In this document: in pieces, positions 18,001 through 31,300 of the stretch | How positions within the stretch are numbered: position 1 is the stretch's first letter | Layout: every line of letters starts with the position of its first letter | Source of the DNA: Hydractinia symbiolongicarpus | Lineage: Eukaryota; Cnidaria; Hydrozoa; Anthoathecata; Hydractiniidae | Direction: 5' to 3' | Assembly: GCF_029227915.1 (NCBI RefSeq) | Contig: NC_079876.1 | Span: forward strand, 20,026,001 to 20,090,000 | Length of the DNA stretch: 64,000 bases | Program-made: the position numbers and the translations under genes | Notes under the pieces: generated by a model | What the model was told of the DNA's origin: nothing | Databases searched by the model: none | What the model saw: only the letters and a program-made list of their open reading frames with translations

Positions 18001-21000
18001 GAATCACTGTACACACTGCTTAAGTATGCACCCAAAGCCGGACTAGTGATTAAACTAGCTGCAAATGTAGCAGAAACCTAAACACGTAGAAAGATATTAA
18101 CATAAACACGTAGAAAACGAGAGACCAAACTGACGTAGTGTACTAACAGATATATTCAGTAATTTGGTTCACTAGAAAACTTAGGTTATTATATACCGTT
18201 ACTGATATGGAAGACCGGCAAGTTAAGTCTTTAAGTCGACACGTGATTACCAGCCTGCTTCACCGATATTCTTGAATAGTTGTTCATAAAGAACAACTTT
18301 TAGAGTGTCATTGGCATTAACAGAATAGCTTTTTACAGAGAAAAGAGCGACCATAATGCTTTCTAAGATTAGAAATTAAAATTTTTTTAGATTTGCCCGA
18401 TTGCGTATAGGCAGTTTTATAATCATACACTGAGATTACTATGCCTCCCGCTATTGTGTTTTTATAGTTTTAGGATGAAATACGTCACATTTGACACTTT
18501 TATAGCACTCCATTTCTGACAAAGATTGACATTCCACCCCGAAGATCTTGAAAAATTATTCGCTCTAAGCTTTTATGAACCTCCACGTATCCTTGTATAA
18601 TTGTATTAGGATTTTGAGAAACACATAAGCCAAGGTGTTCAGTATAAAAAAGGCTTACCAATCCATACGCATGACTCCTTTCAGATTTTTCAGTACAATC
18701 AGCCACATAGGCAAACACAATTGAAAAGGTGACAGCAAACGCCCCTGATACTGACAAACATGCAAAAAACCACCTGTAAAGAAGCAAGATAAAATGTGTG
18801 TTTAATTTACATTTTGGATGCCTCTTCGAAACTTACTGCTAATGTTGCTGTAGCTTTATCTACCAACCCTGAAACAAATGTTTTAACAAACAAAAGAGGA
18901 ACAGGGGTTAGGGAAACAGAGATTTGGAAATATTTTTATTTAGTTTTTCGTTCAAGACAGAGGACAAGATTAGTATTTATATAAAATTGAATTTTCAAAA
19001 ATAATGTATATTAAGCAAAATACAAGCATTTACAATTTTCCATTTTTGATTACAAAGTTAATTTTTTCGACGTAATAGATGCGTATCGGTAGAGTCGTTT
19101 TAATGAAATCACATCTGCATCTTTGTCATCCTACTGTTATATGTATATTATTATTTTATTTTATTGTGTATAAATATGCCTTAGGGTCAACATATAAAAG
19201 TTTGCGATCACCTGCTAGCTTTGTCTTTTTTTTTTCTTTTTTTTTGAGGTATATACTTACTATGGGTGTAATGAGGGAAGCCTGACGCAACTATGACGTC
19301 ATAACCATTGAAATTCTAAATTGCCCTTATTCAACATTAAAGTGAAAATAAATAATAAGAAACACATTTCTGGTATCGTCTTATCATACCCTTTCAGTTC
19401 AACCGGGATAAATAACAGCAGAATTTGGACCTCTGTTTTCATTTAAAAAACATACAAAGCCATGAAAAACATGTAGCACAGTTAAACCTTTTCCAAATAG
19501 AGCTTTAGCATTTACATTTTCGTTGAGCAAACAGCCGCGTGCATGCGATATTTTTTCCTTGTATTTAGTCGATTTTACTTTAATTCTGCACACTTCTTTT
19601 ATAGTTTTTAAATAAGCACAAGCACTATTTGATAATTTCAACACACCCACTGTGGACAATATAGAAAAATATCAACTTCATACACAAGATTTTGAAAAGT
19701 TTATCTTCAAAAACATCCCTTTTAACTACAATCACAATTACCTACAATTAAAAATGCATGATTGCATTTTTAAGCACTTTGCATTCACACAAAAAGTGAG
19801 GAATTTAAAGACATCAAAAAAGAAAAATAATATTTCCCAGCAAAAAATCCCAAAACAAAGAATTTTAGAGAAAAGACATTGTACTTAATCATTAAAAATT
19901 TTCTTAGTTGTAGCAGATAAGTATCGACTAGCCGTATTTTGTCTGTTCAAAAGGATTACCGATATTCCTTTGATTTCCGCGATTTTTAGAAACCAGGGGG
20001 CTGTTTAATCGCAAATCCTATATTATTATCGAAATAAATTCTAAAATTAATTTATTTCTGTAATTAATTTAATTGCTTTAATTTATTACCATAAGTAAGA
20101 AAAATAAATTTAGTGATAAAAATGAATGCATTATTTTAATACGCCATTTTTAATAATTACCCCCGTGACCTCAATCGCTGTTTTTCCTCAGGAGCTACAG
20201 AAAACAAATGGGACATTTTACTGATAGTTTTACTGACTCACGAAAATAACACCACCAAATAAGTGTTTCATCAAGCATTCAGAAACAAAAAAGAAAAAAA
20301 AATATAAAAGTATATATAAAAGTAAATATAGAATTATAAGGGTTTTTCTGAGACTACTCATCAAGTGAGTTTTTTCCCTTTACAGTAACCTTACCTTAAG
20401 CGCTCCACAGAGTGTTCAACGCCGAATCACACCTTGAACTGTGGCTTACCCTGGCGTTTTGACGCCGGGGTAAGCCACAGTCTTTAATAATAGCCGTCGT
20501 CTGTCTGTGTGTCCGCGAAAGCGGCGTCCCGTAACAGAAACACGAAATTTTTAAAATGCGCACGAATATCAAATGCGATATATTTTTATCCACTTTGTTG
20601 CGACGGGTAAATATAAAGGACGGGCGAACCCGTGGACTTTTCCACGGGCTAACGACTAGTCTTTATAATAATACGCTAACTGTGTGTGTGTGTCTGTCTG
20701 TCTGTAACAGGCAAAGTGGATGTGTTCATGATGTAGCAGAAAAACTTATATCTAATATGCTAATCAGAAGATTTAACATATTAGTTACGGCGCGACGTCA
20801 ATAACACTACTTTAACGTCAATATCCTATATGAAATTAATGAAGCCATTACAGTGCACCGAAAACTTTGAGGCCAAATAAATTGAAAACGAGGTGGTGAC
20901 GTCAATGATTTTTCACCGCGTTGGTAATTAGGGACCACCTTAGATCAATTTGGGTAATTTTCCCAAACCTGGGTCCACAAATCCGTTTCGGTAAAATGGA

Positions 21001-24000
21001 CGGGTTGATGACGTCATCAAAATACCTTCAAACCCTGATATCTCTGCAACCGTTTGTCAAAAGTACACGATCCAATACATCTTGATCAGCGTTTCAAGAT
21101 TTATACGATGAATGCAACAGGTATACAAAATTCTGAAAAAAATTTGGGAGTTTTGATGGGCCATTGGTGACGTCAGCAAAATTTTTAAACACTTACATCT
21201 CATCAACCGTTCATCAAAAGCACATGGTCATATACACTTTCTTGATCAACGTTTCAAGATCTATGCGATAAAGGCAACGGATATACAAATTTCCAACAAA
21301 AATTTCTTTTTTAGCGGGTCGTCTTTGCTGACCTCAGCACAATTTCTAAACCCTTATATCTCCATAGGCGTTCGTCAAATACATATGACCCTGTACATTA
21401 TTTTAATCAGCGTTTCAACCTCTACACATTACAGGCAACGCATAAAATGAATTTCGCCAAATTCTTTTTAGCATATGCACTGCTGACGTCAGCAAAACAT
21501 CTAAAGCAATCTATTTTCATTTTCCTTTAATGTTGCCGAAAAATGCATGTCTAATATGTTAAATTTTCTGACGTTACGGCACGACATCAATAACACTACT
21601 TTAACGTCAATATCCTATCTATATATTAATACGCCTTGTGTGTGTGCGCACGGTGAGGCCATGGCACACAAACCACGGGTCACTTTCTTACGACGTGGCG
21701 TTACGCTAAAATTTACCAAGTTAAAAAAACGCAAATCAGGGGGTTACTATTTAAATATTTAATTCCCTTTTTTTTACTTTAAAAAATAAAACTCTTTTTC
21801 TTTATTTTATTAAAGCTAATTTTTATTTTATTTTTAAATGTCTTTATTTGTTTTTTTGTTTTAAATGCCCCGTTGATCGTTATAGATAGAATATTTTAAT
21901 TTTACCCCCGGTTTACCATGTGCGCGCCGTATCACACGGAAACAAAGTTTATCAACTGAAAAATGAAAACCGAAGCGAAGAAGGTTGTCTCTTTTTCAAA
22001 GTAATCCTGAAAAAAGTTATTTCAAACAATGTTTACTCATCATGAGGTTAGATTAAATATTTGTTTCTTTTATCATTTTTGTGTTCTGGGACCTAGGTTG
22101 CTTTCTTTTTTAAAAAAACTATCGAATTCGAATGATAATTCGAATCTAAAATGTAAAAAACAAAACTGTTGTTGTCGAGCGAGAATAAAAAAAGGTTTAT
22201 GTTGTTGTCAGAAATATTTGTTACAAAGAAGAAAAACGCACGATGATATAACGTGAAAAAGAGAACTGATTGGAAATGTTAAGACAATTTAGCTATACAT
22301 TTTCAATTTAAAGATATCTTAAGAATATGTCCAACCTCGATTGTTTGTTCTAAATAAATATAAAAAAAATTTGCCATTAGCTATAGCAACTTATAGCAAG
22401 CTTTATTTTATTGAGGCATTATATATTTTTAGGCCGCGAGGATAGTATTTGTCAAGAAAGTTAAGAACTTTTTTTTGTAAGAATATACTCTAAACAATGG
22501 GTCAGAATATCCTAAGCTTGATTGTTTGTTTTAATATAAAAATTTGTATGATGCACAAATTTAATTAGAAGTTTACTTTTTTATTGCGTATAAATCTCAC
22601 AAACTGAATCTTTTTCTCTCCAAAGCAATGGGCAAGTACACCAGGGAAAGTTAAGAACATGAAGGCTGAAACTAAAAAAACACTATTCTTATAAAATACA
22701 GCGTGTATATCGTAGAGAAGAACTTACATAAAATGTAAAAAGTAATTTTTTTGTTGTTACTGTTTTTAACGCTACGAAGTGGTTGATGTCGTTATAATAA
22801 ACCTTAATGTAAACAAAGTTAAATCAATGTTTACATCTGTTACGTTATCGTTTGAAATATATTCGATTCTTAAATTCGAAAACACTGCATTGTTATCATG
22901 CACGGCACGTTTACGCATTGGGAGGGTTAGTGTATGCAATAGACTAATTAGCTAATTTGGTATGATGCATTAGAAACTGGAAATTTTGCAAAATTCTTTT
23001 TGGTGTGACTTAACGATTTTTTCTAATGTCTGGTATACTATTTTCCTTGGTGTACTTCTGGCATGGCAAAGCAAGTATATAGTTTAACAGATTTAGCTTT
23101 TTACATAACCGTTGTTAGACACCTTCGATTATGTTAGACCTTTTGCATTTTTATTTTATTTTATTTTTAGTTTGTTGTTGGACCTGCTTATATTTTTAAA
23201 CGTTCTGTATAATGCAGATTGTGAGCCAACCTCAATCCCAGGGTTTTTTTTTCTCTTTTATTTTTATTTTTTTTTTATTGCTGTACATGCTAATTTTTTT
23301 GGACGTTTTGTTTCAGCGGTTATAGATATAGAATAATGCAAATTGTGACTTTTAAAAATTTAAATTACTATGTTCTATGTTTTTATTTGGCACCCATCAT
23401 ATCGACTCGATGAGAGATTCAGTGGATTCTTCCTCGGGACTTCGGCTAGTATTAAATTAATGAAGCCATTACAGTGCACCTAAAACTAACGATGGGGTGA
23501 CGTCAATGATTTTTCACCGCGTGGGTAACTAGGGACCACCTAGGACTAATTTGGGTATTTTTTTCAAACCTGGGTCCATGAATCCGTTTCGGATTCGATG
23601 GGTTAATGACGTCATCAAAAAACCTTCAAACCCTAATATCTCTGCAACCGTTTGTCAAAAGGACATGATCCTACACATTTTATTGATCACTGTTTTAAGA
23701 TCTATACGATGAAGGCCACAGGTATAGTAATTCCTAAAAAATTTTTTAAGGTTTAACGGGTATTGCTGACGTCAGCAAAATTTTTAAATCCTTCATTTCC
23801 TTAACCGTTCATCAAAAGCACATGATTATATACATTTTCTTGTTCACCGCTTTAAGCTGTACACAATAAAGGCAACGTGAAAACAAGCTTCCGAATTATT
23901 TTTTTTGTGGATGGGTTGCTGACGTCATCAAAATTCAAATAACAATTCTTTTTCATTTTTACCTGCCTCAGTGGAGTTTTCCACGGGCTATACAGACTAG

Positions 24001-25310
24001 ATAATATAATAATATTTTCCAGACTATAAATATTCGGCAGATGTTTCGCAAATTTTCTGAGAAAAACTATAAAACAGCTTCAAACTTACCAAGGATTGAA
24101 TCGAAGTAATGGTATTGGTGCACAAGTAAAAAACACTGTCAATAGCAAAAAAGATTTCCTGCCCCAAACATCAGATAATGCACCAATTAATGGAGCTGAT
24201 AGAAAGGACAAAATTCCCTAAGGTAAAAACATGACGTGAAAGACAGTCCCAGGATACACAAAAATAATGCTACAAAACAAAAATCTTACTTTTATTCCTT
24301 GAATTAGACCATTCATTAAGAATGTATTTTGTGGAAATGTTTCCCCCAAAACCTAAAACCAGATTTGTCACATTAAAAAGTAATATAATTAAATGGCACT
24401 GTTAATACCACAACGTAATGAATTATAGACATAGTTTTAACGCCATTGCAGCTAATATTTAGAAGATTTTATAGTTAAATGCAAATTTGAAAACTTAAGA
24501 AAAACTGCCAAACATTTCTCTAGATTCTACTCAGGGTGAGTATAAAACCGGAAGTGCATCGGACATTCACATATAAATTTTTTTTTTTAATTATCTTCTC
24601 ACAGCGAATTAGTACCAATAAGGCAAATAACTCTAATAAATAGCAGCACTTTATGTTAAAATGACTGATAAAATTCATTAGGAATACTGTTTAATTCAAG
24701 TTTGAGAGCATTAACTTAGTCCTTATAAAAGATCAGTAGTGAGAGATAAAGGTATTTAGTTTCAGATTGTTAAGAAAGTGAGGGAAATATGTAAACAAAT
24801 TTGACTTTTGACAAATTTGACAAACTTTATCAACAACAGCGCAGTAATTATGAAAGTGTGAGCAATTTAGGAAGGCAGATAAAATGAAGGCTGAAAGATT
24901 TAAACACTCAATTTAACACAATGAGAAACTCAACCCATACAGTTATTAATATTGCTAATAATGAAATTCTAACACAAGCCAACAATTACCCATATTACCT
25001 TTTTGGTGAAAAGGCCAAAAACAACGGACTTACTGTTATAGTTGGAGATGTTAGAAGACCCCATGCGAAGAATTCCAAAAATATAACAACAGTAGCATGA
25101 TAAACACTGGGCTTGTCCATCCCTTCAACCTATAAAAAATATATTATTATCCAAGCATATTGAAAAAACCCTCAAAACACAGTAGATTAAAAAAAATGTT
25201 ACAGCATCTTCATTTTCTTTTGGTGGTCTCCAGTTTCTACCAGTAGTTGCATCAGCTGAATAAGATAACATCTGTCTGAGCTTCTTTTTTATAGTCTTTT
25301 TTCCATTCAT
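15034..25310 (-). CDS. MFSD14: MFSD14 (HIAT1)-type major facilitator transporter, 12 exons, 511 aa
   Basis: Multi-pass (about 12 helices) major facilitator membrane protein, orthologous to human MFSD14A/B, described as endomembrane solute carriers of uncertain substrate. Coding exons in gene order: 25203-25310, 25034-25129, 24290-24352, 24090-24217, 18659-18773, 17859-18077, 17599-17712, 17216-17287, 17025-17137, 16010-16107, 15374-15555, 15034-15261. All introns are GT..AG, phases join cleanly and the total is 1536 nt with one stop. Family blocks seen in order include FLEFFAWGLLTSPT, GALSDVWGRKSF (the MFS loop 2-3 motif), VFAYVADCTEKSERS, VPESLPERMRPASWGAP, SYLPEAGQYS, MMWAAGALAAMSS, ITGIRG-like VTGIRGLCNGLGPALYG and PGPPFLFGAC. 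The N-terminus is basic (GKKTIKKKLRQ). The C-terminal tail is Ser/Thr-rich. Intron 4 is 5.3 kb and filled with repeats. The start at 25310 is the first ATG after an acceptor-like TTTAG, so a 5' UTR exon probably lies upstream. Orthology is confident; A versus B is not applicable. Confidence 0.95.
17325..17342. repeat. Short (CA)n tract in MFSD14 intron
   Basis: About eight CA units lie in the intron between exons 7 and 8 of the MFSD14-like gene. Confidence 0.8.
20439..20480. repeat. 42-nt hairpin at a Helitron-like border
   Basis: CTGTGGCTTACCC (20439-20451) pairs with GGGTAAGCCACAG (20468-20480) over 13 bp, and the inner GGCGT pairs with ACGCC. It sits directly before TCTTTAATAATAGCC, a Helitron-like 5' start, and resembles the hairpin plus CTAG plus TCTTTA arrangement 170 bp downstream. 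It may be the 3' terminus of another, older member. Confidence 0.6.
20481..20659 (+). mobile_element. Short non-autonomous Helitron-like element (179 bp)
   Basis: It begins TCTTTAATAATAGCC with GTCTGTCTGTGTGTCC just inside. It ends with an 8-bp stem hairpin (CCCGTGGA 20629-20636, TCCACGGG 20641-20648) seven bases before CTAG, as in Helitron 3' ends. The base after CTAG is T, as expected, but the base before the TC start is G rather than A. The next Helitron-like start follows immediately, so the two are joined head to tail. No Rep/helicase is encoded. Confidence 0.6.
21009..21491. repeat. Degenerate ~157 bp tandem units with TGACGTCA, copy 1
   Basis: TGACGTCA occurs at 21009, 21168 and 21484, with a one-base variant TGACCTCA at 21329, giving spacings of 159, 161 and 155 bp. 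Each unit also repeats a block of the form ACCCTTATATCTC..AACCGTTCRTCAAA and CGTTTCAAGATCTA. The palindrome matches a CREB/ATF consensus, but in this context it is simply part of the repeat. Confidence 0.75.
21618..23449 (+). mobile_element. Non-autonomous Helitron-like insertion with empty-site paralogue (1832 bp)
   Basis: It begins TCTATATATTAATACGCC and GTGTGTGTG, and ends CTAG. It lies exactly between A (21617) and T (23450). Left flank AACGTCAATATCCTA and right flank TATTAAATTAATGAAGCC together rebuild the uninterrupted sequence at about 20815-20845 (AACGTCAATATCCTATATGAAATTAATGAAGCC, read in two pieces). That is the canonical Helitron A|T target with no duplication. A 3' hairpin is weak. 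The interior is AT-rich and non-coding. Confidence 0.7.
23450..23960. repeat. Second copy of the ~0.7 kb repeat (right part)
   Basis: This matches 20826-21490 closely (ATTAATGAAGCCATTACAG and CAACCGTTTGTCAAAAG are shared). TGACGTCA is at 23607, 23767 and 23920, so the ~157 bp periodicity is kept. It is one tandem unit shorter than the first copy. Confidence 0.7.
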
Positions 25311-28300
25311 GTTATTTATACTAAACCAAAATATGATGCACATCTTAATTTAGACGTTTTATAAAAGCAGCCCCACCCTTCCATCTCAATAAAATAAAAA
25401 TAAATTAAAGAATGCACTGGTGATGTTCCAGCAGGAGTGTCATGTGAATAAATATTTATAGAAATCATATTTCACTATGAAAATGTCAGAAAGTTGTGTC
25501 CTGTGTAGAATTTGCTGATATTGACTTAGGACTTGTTTAATCAGGATTAACAAATCGATGCCCAGGCTTGTAGTTGTAGAGCTTAGTCAAAAGTATATGT
25601 ACTACTCACTTCAGTGACAAAGGTACATATAGAAAGTGTAACAGATGAATGTTCAGGAAATTGAAATAAATAACTTTCCTACATCTTCATAAAAGATTTG
25701 TAACACCACTAAGTTCTTCCTAAACATCAGCGTTCACGAAACCATCATCAAAGTTCAAGAGATAGTAAATAAGGCACAGTTTTTGCAAATAGTTACATGA
25801 CATTGTTCTCTAAATTAAAAAATTTTTATATTTCAGGGGCATAATAAAAAGCAGAAAAAAAAATTGATTTTTTACGTAAAAACCCCTCCAGTCATTTTAA
25901 CGTTTAGTAACTAATAACCCATCTAGATATCAATATTTTTGTCGAAAACGGAAGAAAGGACAGCTTAAATGCAAAAAGTTTTGCAATCTTAGAACGACAT
26001 ATGATGTACAGTAATACTTGAGAAATCAAAATTAATTTTTAGATAGATTAGTCGAAATGTGGGTCGAACCAGGTGGACAATAGTCAATTTTTATTAATAT
26101 GTTTTTGCACAATTAAAACCAATTTCTGATGCCTTTTCTATGAGCACATCCTTGTTCCCGAATTGAAACCAAATACTAAGAGGGTGTTATGCAATAGAAG
26201 GGCAATAAATATGCTTTTATGTTTTAAAACAAGTCTCTACAATTCCCAAAACTCCAATTCATACGTTAAAAACACACCTAAGTTAGTCTAAGCCTTAGGG
26301 ATTTTCCCGTAATTTCCATTTAGGGAAGATATCCAGAAATAATGAATCTACAAATAAATAAATAAACAAACAAACAAACGTTGAAACATCCTTTCACTAC
26401 TCTTAGTGTCAGTACCATCTAAACCTGAGAAACGTAAGTACTGTGATGGAGGTGTTTAGACTGAATAAGTGCTAGAATTGTATCAAGTCAATTTCCTTTT
26501 TAATGTGGTCAACTTCACCATACCAACAAATCATTAAATTGGCTAATTATCAAAAGCATTGACAAAGCAAGAAAATACAGACATCTGGGAATGATCTCTT
26601 TCGTCAGTACTTTCATCTTCCAAGATAGTGAAAGCACCGGAGGCTATCATTAATAAACTAAAGATTTCTTAGCACTCAATGCTGAAGCATAAGTTGAATT
26701 ACCAAGACCATGTTCCAAGTGCATGGCTAATCTTTGTCTCCTATGCCTGCAATAACTTTTAGCATATCTTCAAAGTTATATTTTACTGCCCATTTCTTTT
26801 TTGTGAGGTAAATAGTTTTAATGAATTTCTTTATCAAGTCCATATTTCCTTGGCAGTTTTAGTTACCCTTGGTTAATAATATTTTAGTCTCACGTCTATT
26901 TTTAACAGCTTATGTTTTTCAGAGTTTTTAAAGGTTTTTCAATAGTCATCATGGGAATCAAAGTACTCTTGGCAAATAGTAAAAAACCAACCACTCTTCA
27001 CATTACTGGTAATAGAATAAAAGGTATACATCCTTTCTCACTTTTCTGTTAAATTGAGTTCCTGTTTAGTTCTACCATCACAATGTTTTTGCCTCCTGTT
27101 TTTGTTTTTTAGTTGTCACTATAACTGCCAACGTCGCTGCTTTGATCACTTTCAGATTCATTGCAATCCATTTCAGTGAAGTCAGCTACTATCAGGAGGT
27201 TCGGAAATATTCATAGTATTGGCAGTATTTACAGTATTTACAGACATACAATTATTTGTGTATGTCTGTATTTACAATTAAAATGAGTCACCCAATTTTT
27301 TAGGTGGCTCATTCAGATTATATGTTCATGTAGAGGAGGATTTATTCAACCTCTTGTTGTGACTTCTTTATTTAGTTTTAGGTCTACCACGGTCTGAAAA
27401 TGTTGTAATTTATAAGTGACACCCTATAACAAAAGTATAGTTGGATTCTGAAATAAAGATATTTTGATTTGATGAACTATCTAATGACTAGAACAAATTC
27501 TTTCTTTACTAATAAACAATATATACAAGATAATGCCACACTAATCCCCAGCGCTTCTCTTAGGTCATTTCATTCGGAAAACTTGAAACTGTTAGAGTAT
27601 GAGTATAACGAAAGAAACTCATTGTGAATGTATAAAGTTGAAAATTATATCAGAATTAAGGTTTCCATAAATGTACAAAAAGTAATCTGTGGAAAATAAT
27701 ACTTACAACAATACTGTGCTACACTTAACATTTGTGGTGAAGCAATATCGGTAAATGTTTTTTATACCTGTGACATTGGTTAAAGATTTATACATGACTA
27801 AAACGTTATAAAATCATGACAATATAACCGAGAGCTAGCTAACTATATGCTGCAGCCTATGCTGGAAATAGTTTAAAAACAATTCTTTATTTATCAAGTT
27901 TCGGTTATATAGTTTAAATATGTATTTTCATTATTACAATATGTTGTTTCATTATTCAGCAATTTTCTTTGGTCAGTTTAGGGCAAACTGACAGAAGGGA
28001 AAAGAGCTTGTGCCCCACCTGCAACACGACGAAATTCAGAAGACCTTTGGCAAAAGTAAGGGGTATAGGAGAGCTGCTTAGTAAAACTAGACACCATGGA
28101 GAGAATATCTTAAACGTTAATAGAACTGAAATTTAAGCAGTTAAATAATTTTACTAACCTAACGAAATATTTTTCTTCGCTTCACAAAACTTCTCTTTGC
28201 AGCTTGGTAAACCAGCTGGAGTATAATCAATATGACATGCTTGAACGTGTTCCCTCTAAAGGAACGACTCATATCTTAACCCCTGGAGCTCAGTTTAGTT

Positions 28301-31300
28301 AAACAAAATCCGCTTTTGAAATTTTAAGGAGTATCTAGCATAGCTTATCAAAAAATCTTAAAATAACAGTCTATTTATAACAATATTTGAGATCAAATTT
28401 GTAACTGTCTTCTTTCTTTCCAAATTTCAAGAATATCAAAATACGCACACAGCTAGGGCCAGGTTGGACTTCAAAAGTTGGACCTTGTGGCAATTGCTTG
28501 AAAAAATCTGTGGAAGAAGAAAGAGAACAAAAAGAATGTTTTATTAAAGATACCAGATGTAATCCTAAATCTTAATTAGTTATGTTAACAATTTTAAACA
28601 GCAATCTAACTAAAGTTGGATGGCAATACACATCATATGGAGATCAATTGGAATGTGAACACACTGCTTAAGGCAGCCAATGATTCAAGATTAAGATTAA
28701 CACTGTGGCTCTTAGATAAGGATCCTGTATGAAACAGCCATCTGCCTAAAAAGGTGGACAGGTGGTTAAAGCCTGTTACTATGTACAGAAATGTGTTAAA
28801 TAAGGTTGTGTTTGGCAGCTAAAAGGCCGAGTGGTACATAGACTTTGAGAAAGTTGGGTAACAACTTATTTAAATAAAAATAGCAGCAATAGACCACCTT
28901 CCAAAGATCTGAATGGTACTGAATGAAACACAGGTGTGGTAATCAAGAGACAAATGACGTGACCAAGAAAAGGGAGCACCTTGAACTCACTTAAAATGTA
29001 TAACATGTAAAACAAACGCGTCATAACTCTAATGTGTCCACTAAAACCATGCATGAGTAAATGGAACTTTAAGCCGGCTAAACACACTGGTATGGTGGTA
29101 TGAGAAACTGTCTGGGCTTACTATGAAACATAGAGGATGAGAACTTCTTCTGACGCTCTTGCTACCAGCGGTAACAAACACGTTTATAAGAGTGAAAGCT
29201 GGCAGCATATGATGATATAGTAACTGGAGGCAGTGCCTGAGATTAGAAGTATACGTGGCCACTAAGGAAAGATTGTCCAAATGTCAATATTGATCGTCAT
29301 ATAGGTGAAGGGTATGTCAATGGAAACAGTTGTTTGAAGTATTGAACAGTTAACAGTTAGGTACAGTTTTCCAAACTTGGGACTATAAATGCATTGTCAA
29401 TATAGAGTATAACTTGTTGATTGCACCACTCAGAACCCGTGTCATGACGGCTGCTACAACAGCAGAGTTCCTAAACATTTATGTGAAAATGATACAATAG
29501 GCCAAGGTGAGTAAAACCAGTTTTGTTTATAGAGGGCTCCAAAGCCAAAATCTGAGGCATCTGTGTTCGACCATCAGGCATCACACTGTTACATACAGTA
29601 TAGTGTGAATGTAAGCTTCCACGTATGCACTATACAACACCTTTTCCTGCAATTCGGATGTCCTTTAATGTTTTGTTTATCATAATTACTTAAATGATCT
29701 TTGGGAGAGCTAGTTGCCAGTGATTTAACAAAAGCTTCACGATAAAACAATACTGTAATTATTTTCTCATAACTGCGAGTTTTATTGTTAAAACTTATTG
29801 AAAATAAAATCCCCTTAGGTATTAGCGCAAGCAATGAAATTTCATGATTTGTTAACTACACGAAAAAATAAATAAATTGCGCAAAAACTATTGTTTGTAA
29901 GAATGTTTTTGTGCATGTTCCTTTTTAAAAAATATATTTCTTAACATTTTATTCTACGCTATTTTTTTTCACCAAAACATTACGCAAAAGATTATTAAAT
30001 ATCGTGCACAAAACTGTTGTTGAAAAAAGTTTTATGCACTTGTTTTTGTATAAAGGACTTTACAAAAAAAAATATTATCCTTTTGAACATTTTATTGCAA
30101 TTTTTTTTCTATACAAAAGGAAGAACTTTAGAAGCATAACTTTATAATACAAGTCTTTCTGAATGAAAGTAATTTTCCATTTACTCCGATGCTTTTTCAC
30201 CTCGTTCTACCACAATTTAAAAATGTTATATAAAGTCCTGTTTTGGCAGTCTGGTTAATGAAGAGGCTAGGCGTGCAACACTTCGCTTGCCAAAAAATGT
30301 TTCTATGGTGTCAATGCGAGCGATTCTTAATTCTTCAATATTGTCCCTACAACGGAGAAGGGTGTTACGACAAGCATATTTTCTGTGTAATTTCACATTA
30401 CGCATGCAAATAAAAAATTAATAATTTGCCTCTTATTAAAAAAAATGAAGAAATTTGTTCTCTTATTTTGAATTAGCAAAATAAGTAGTTACGCAGCAAG
30501 TTTTCTTGTGATGTCTTAAAAATTCTGCAGCAAGAATTATTCTTTGCTGTTTCAAAAGTTATACAGAATATGGTGTTGTTTCAAAAGTTTTACAGCAGGT
30601 TAAGATTGTTTTGTTTGGAAATTTATACAGCAAGTTATTCTCCTTTTACTTATAAAAAAAACTGAAAAGTTATTTTTTAAAAAATTATAGTGTTGTTTTA
30701 ATGTTTCTCGTGCAGTTTTATAAAAAAATCTATGTCCCACATGTGCAAAATGTTTATAAAGAATATAATAGGCAATATCACGGAGGAGGGTGTTATGACA
30801 AACATATTCTGGGAAGTATTTTTTATATTATTTTCCATAAAAAGCAGACTATTTAACCGATAGTCAACAGTATTACATTTTTAGCTATAGCAACAAACTT
30901 CACTTATAATTATATGATATAGTTATAATAATCATAACGAAGGAGAGTTACGACAATAACGTGTAACTTGTTTTTTTTCCTTATTTTAAAACAATGTATG
31001 TAATAAACGATGTACTTAAATTGTGTTCTGAAAATTTAAGATATTTTAAATCTTCCTTCTAGATGAAAATAGTACAGTAAAGTTTATTTTTATATTTTTA
31101 ATTGCTTTCGTTAAAAAATTAGACTTCACAAACTAGGCGTCGAAAGTATTCTCAACATCGTCACACGCAGGTTATTGTTATTTATACAATAAGTGTACCT
31201 AATTTCTCGCGGTGTACTTATTTTCTCTAAAAGACAACATTCCATTATGGAAGTAATTATTTATGCATGTTGCGCAGAAGGTTACATTCGGACTGTACTA

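Larger units (their letters stand above)
20660..24000 (+). mobile_element. Composite Helitron-like repeat block in MFSD14 intron 4
   Basis: It starts TCTTTATAATAATACGC followed by GT/GTCT repeats, and ends with a hairpin (GTGGA 23971-23975, TCCAC 23980-23984) and CTAG (23997-24000). The base after the final CTAG is A, not the usual T. Inside are two copies of a ~0.7 kb repeat: one runs uninterrupted from about 20750, the other from about 21546 and is split by a younger insertion at 21618-23449. Both copies carry degenerate ~157 bp tandem units, each centred on TGACGTCA or a near match. There is no protein-coding capacity. Confidence 0.55.

Noticed and set aside
21009-21491. TGACGTCA sites considered as a CREB-responsive enhancer of MFSD14
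   Set aside because: They belong to a dispersed tandem repeat in a transposon; nothing links them to regulation of the gene.
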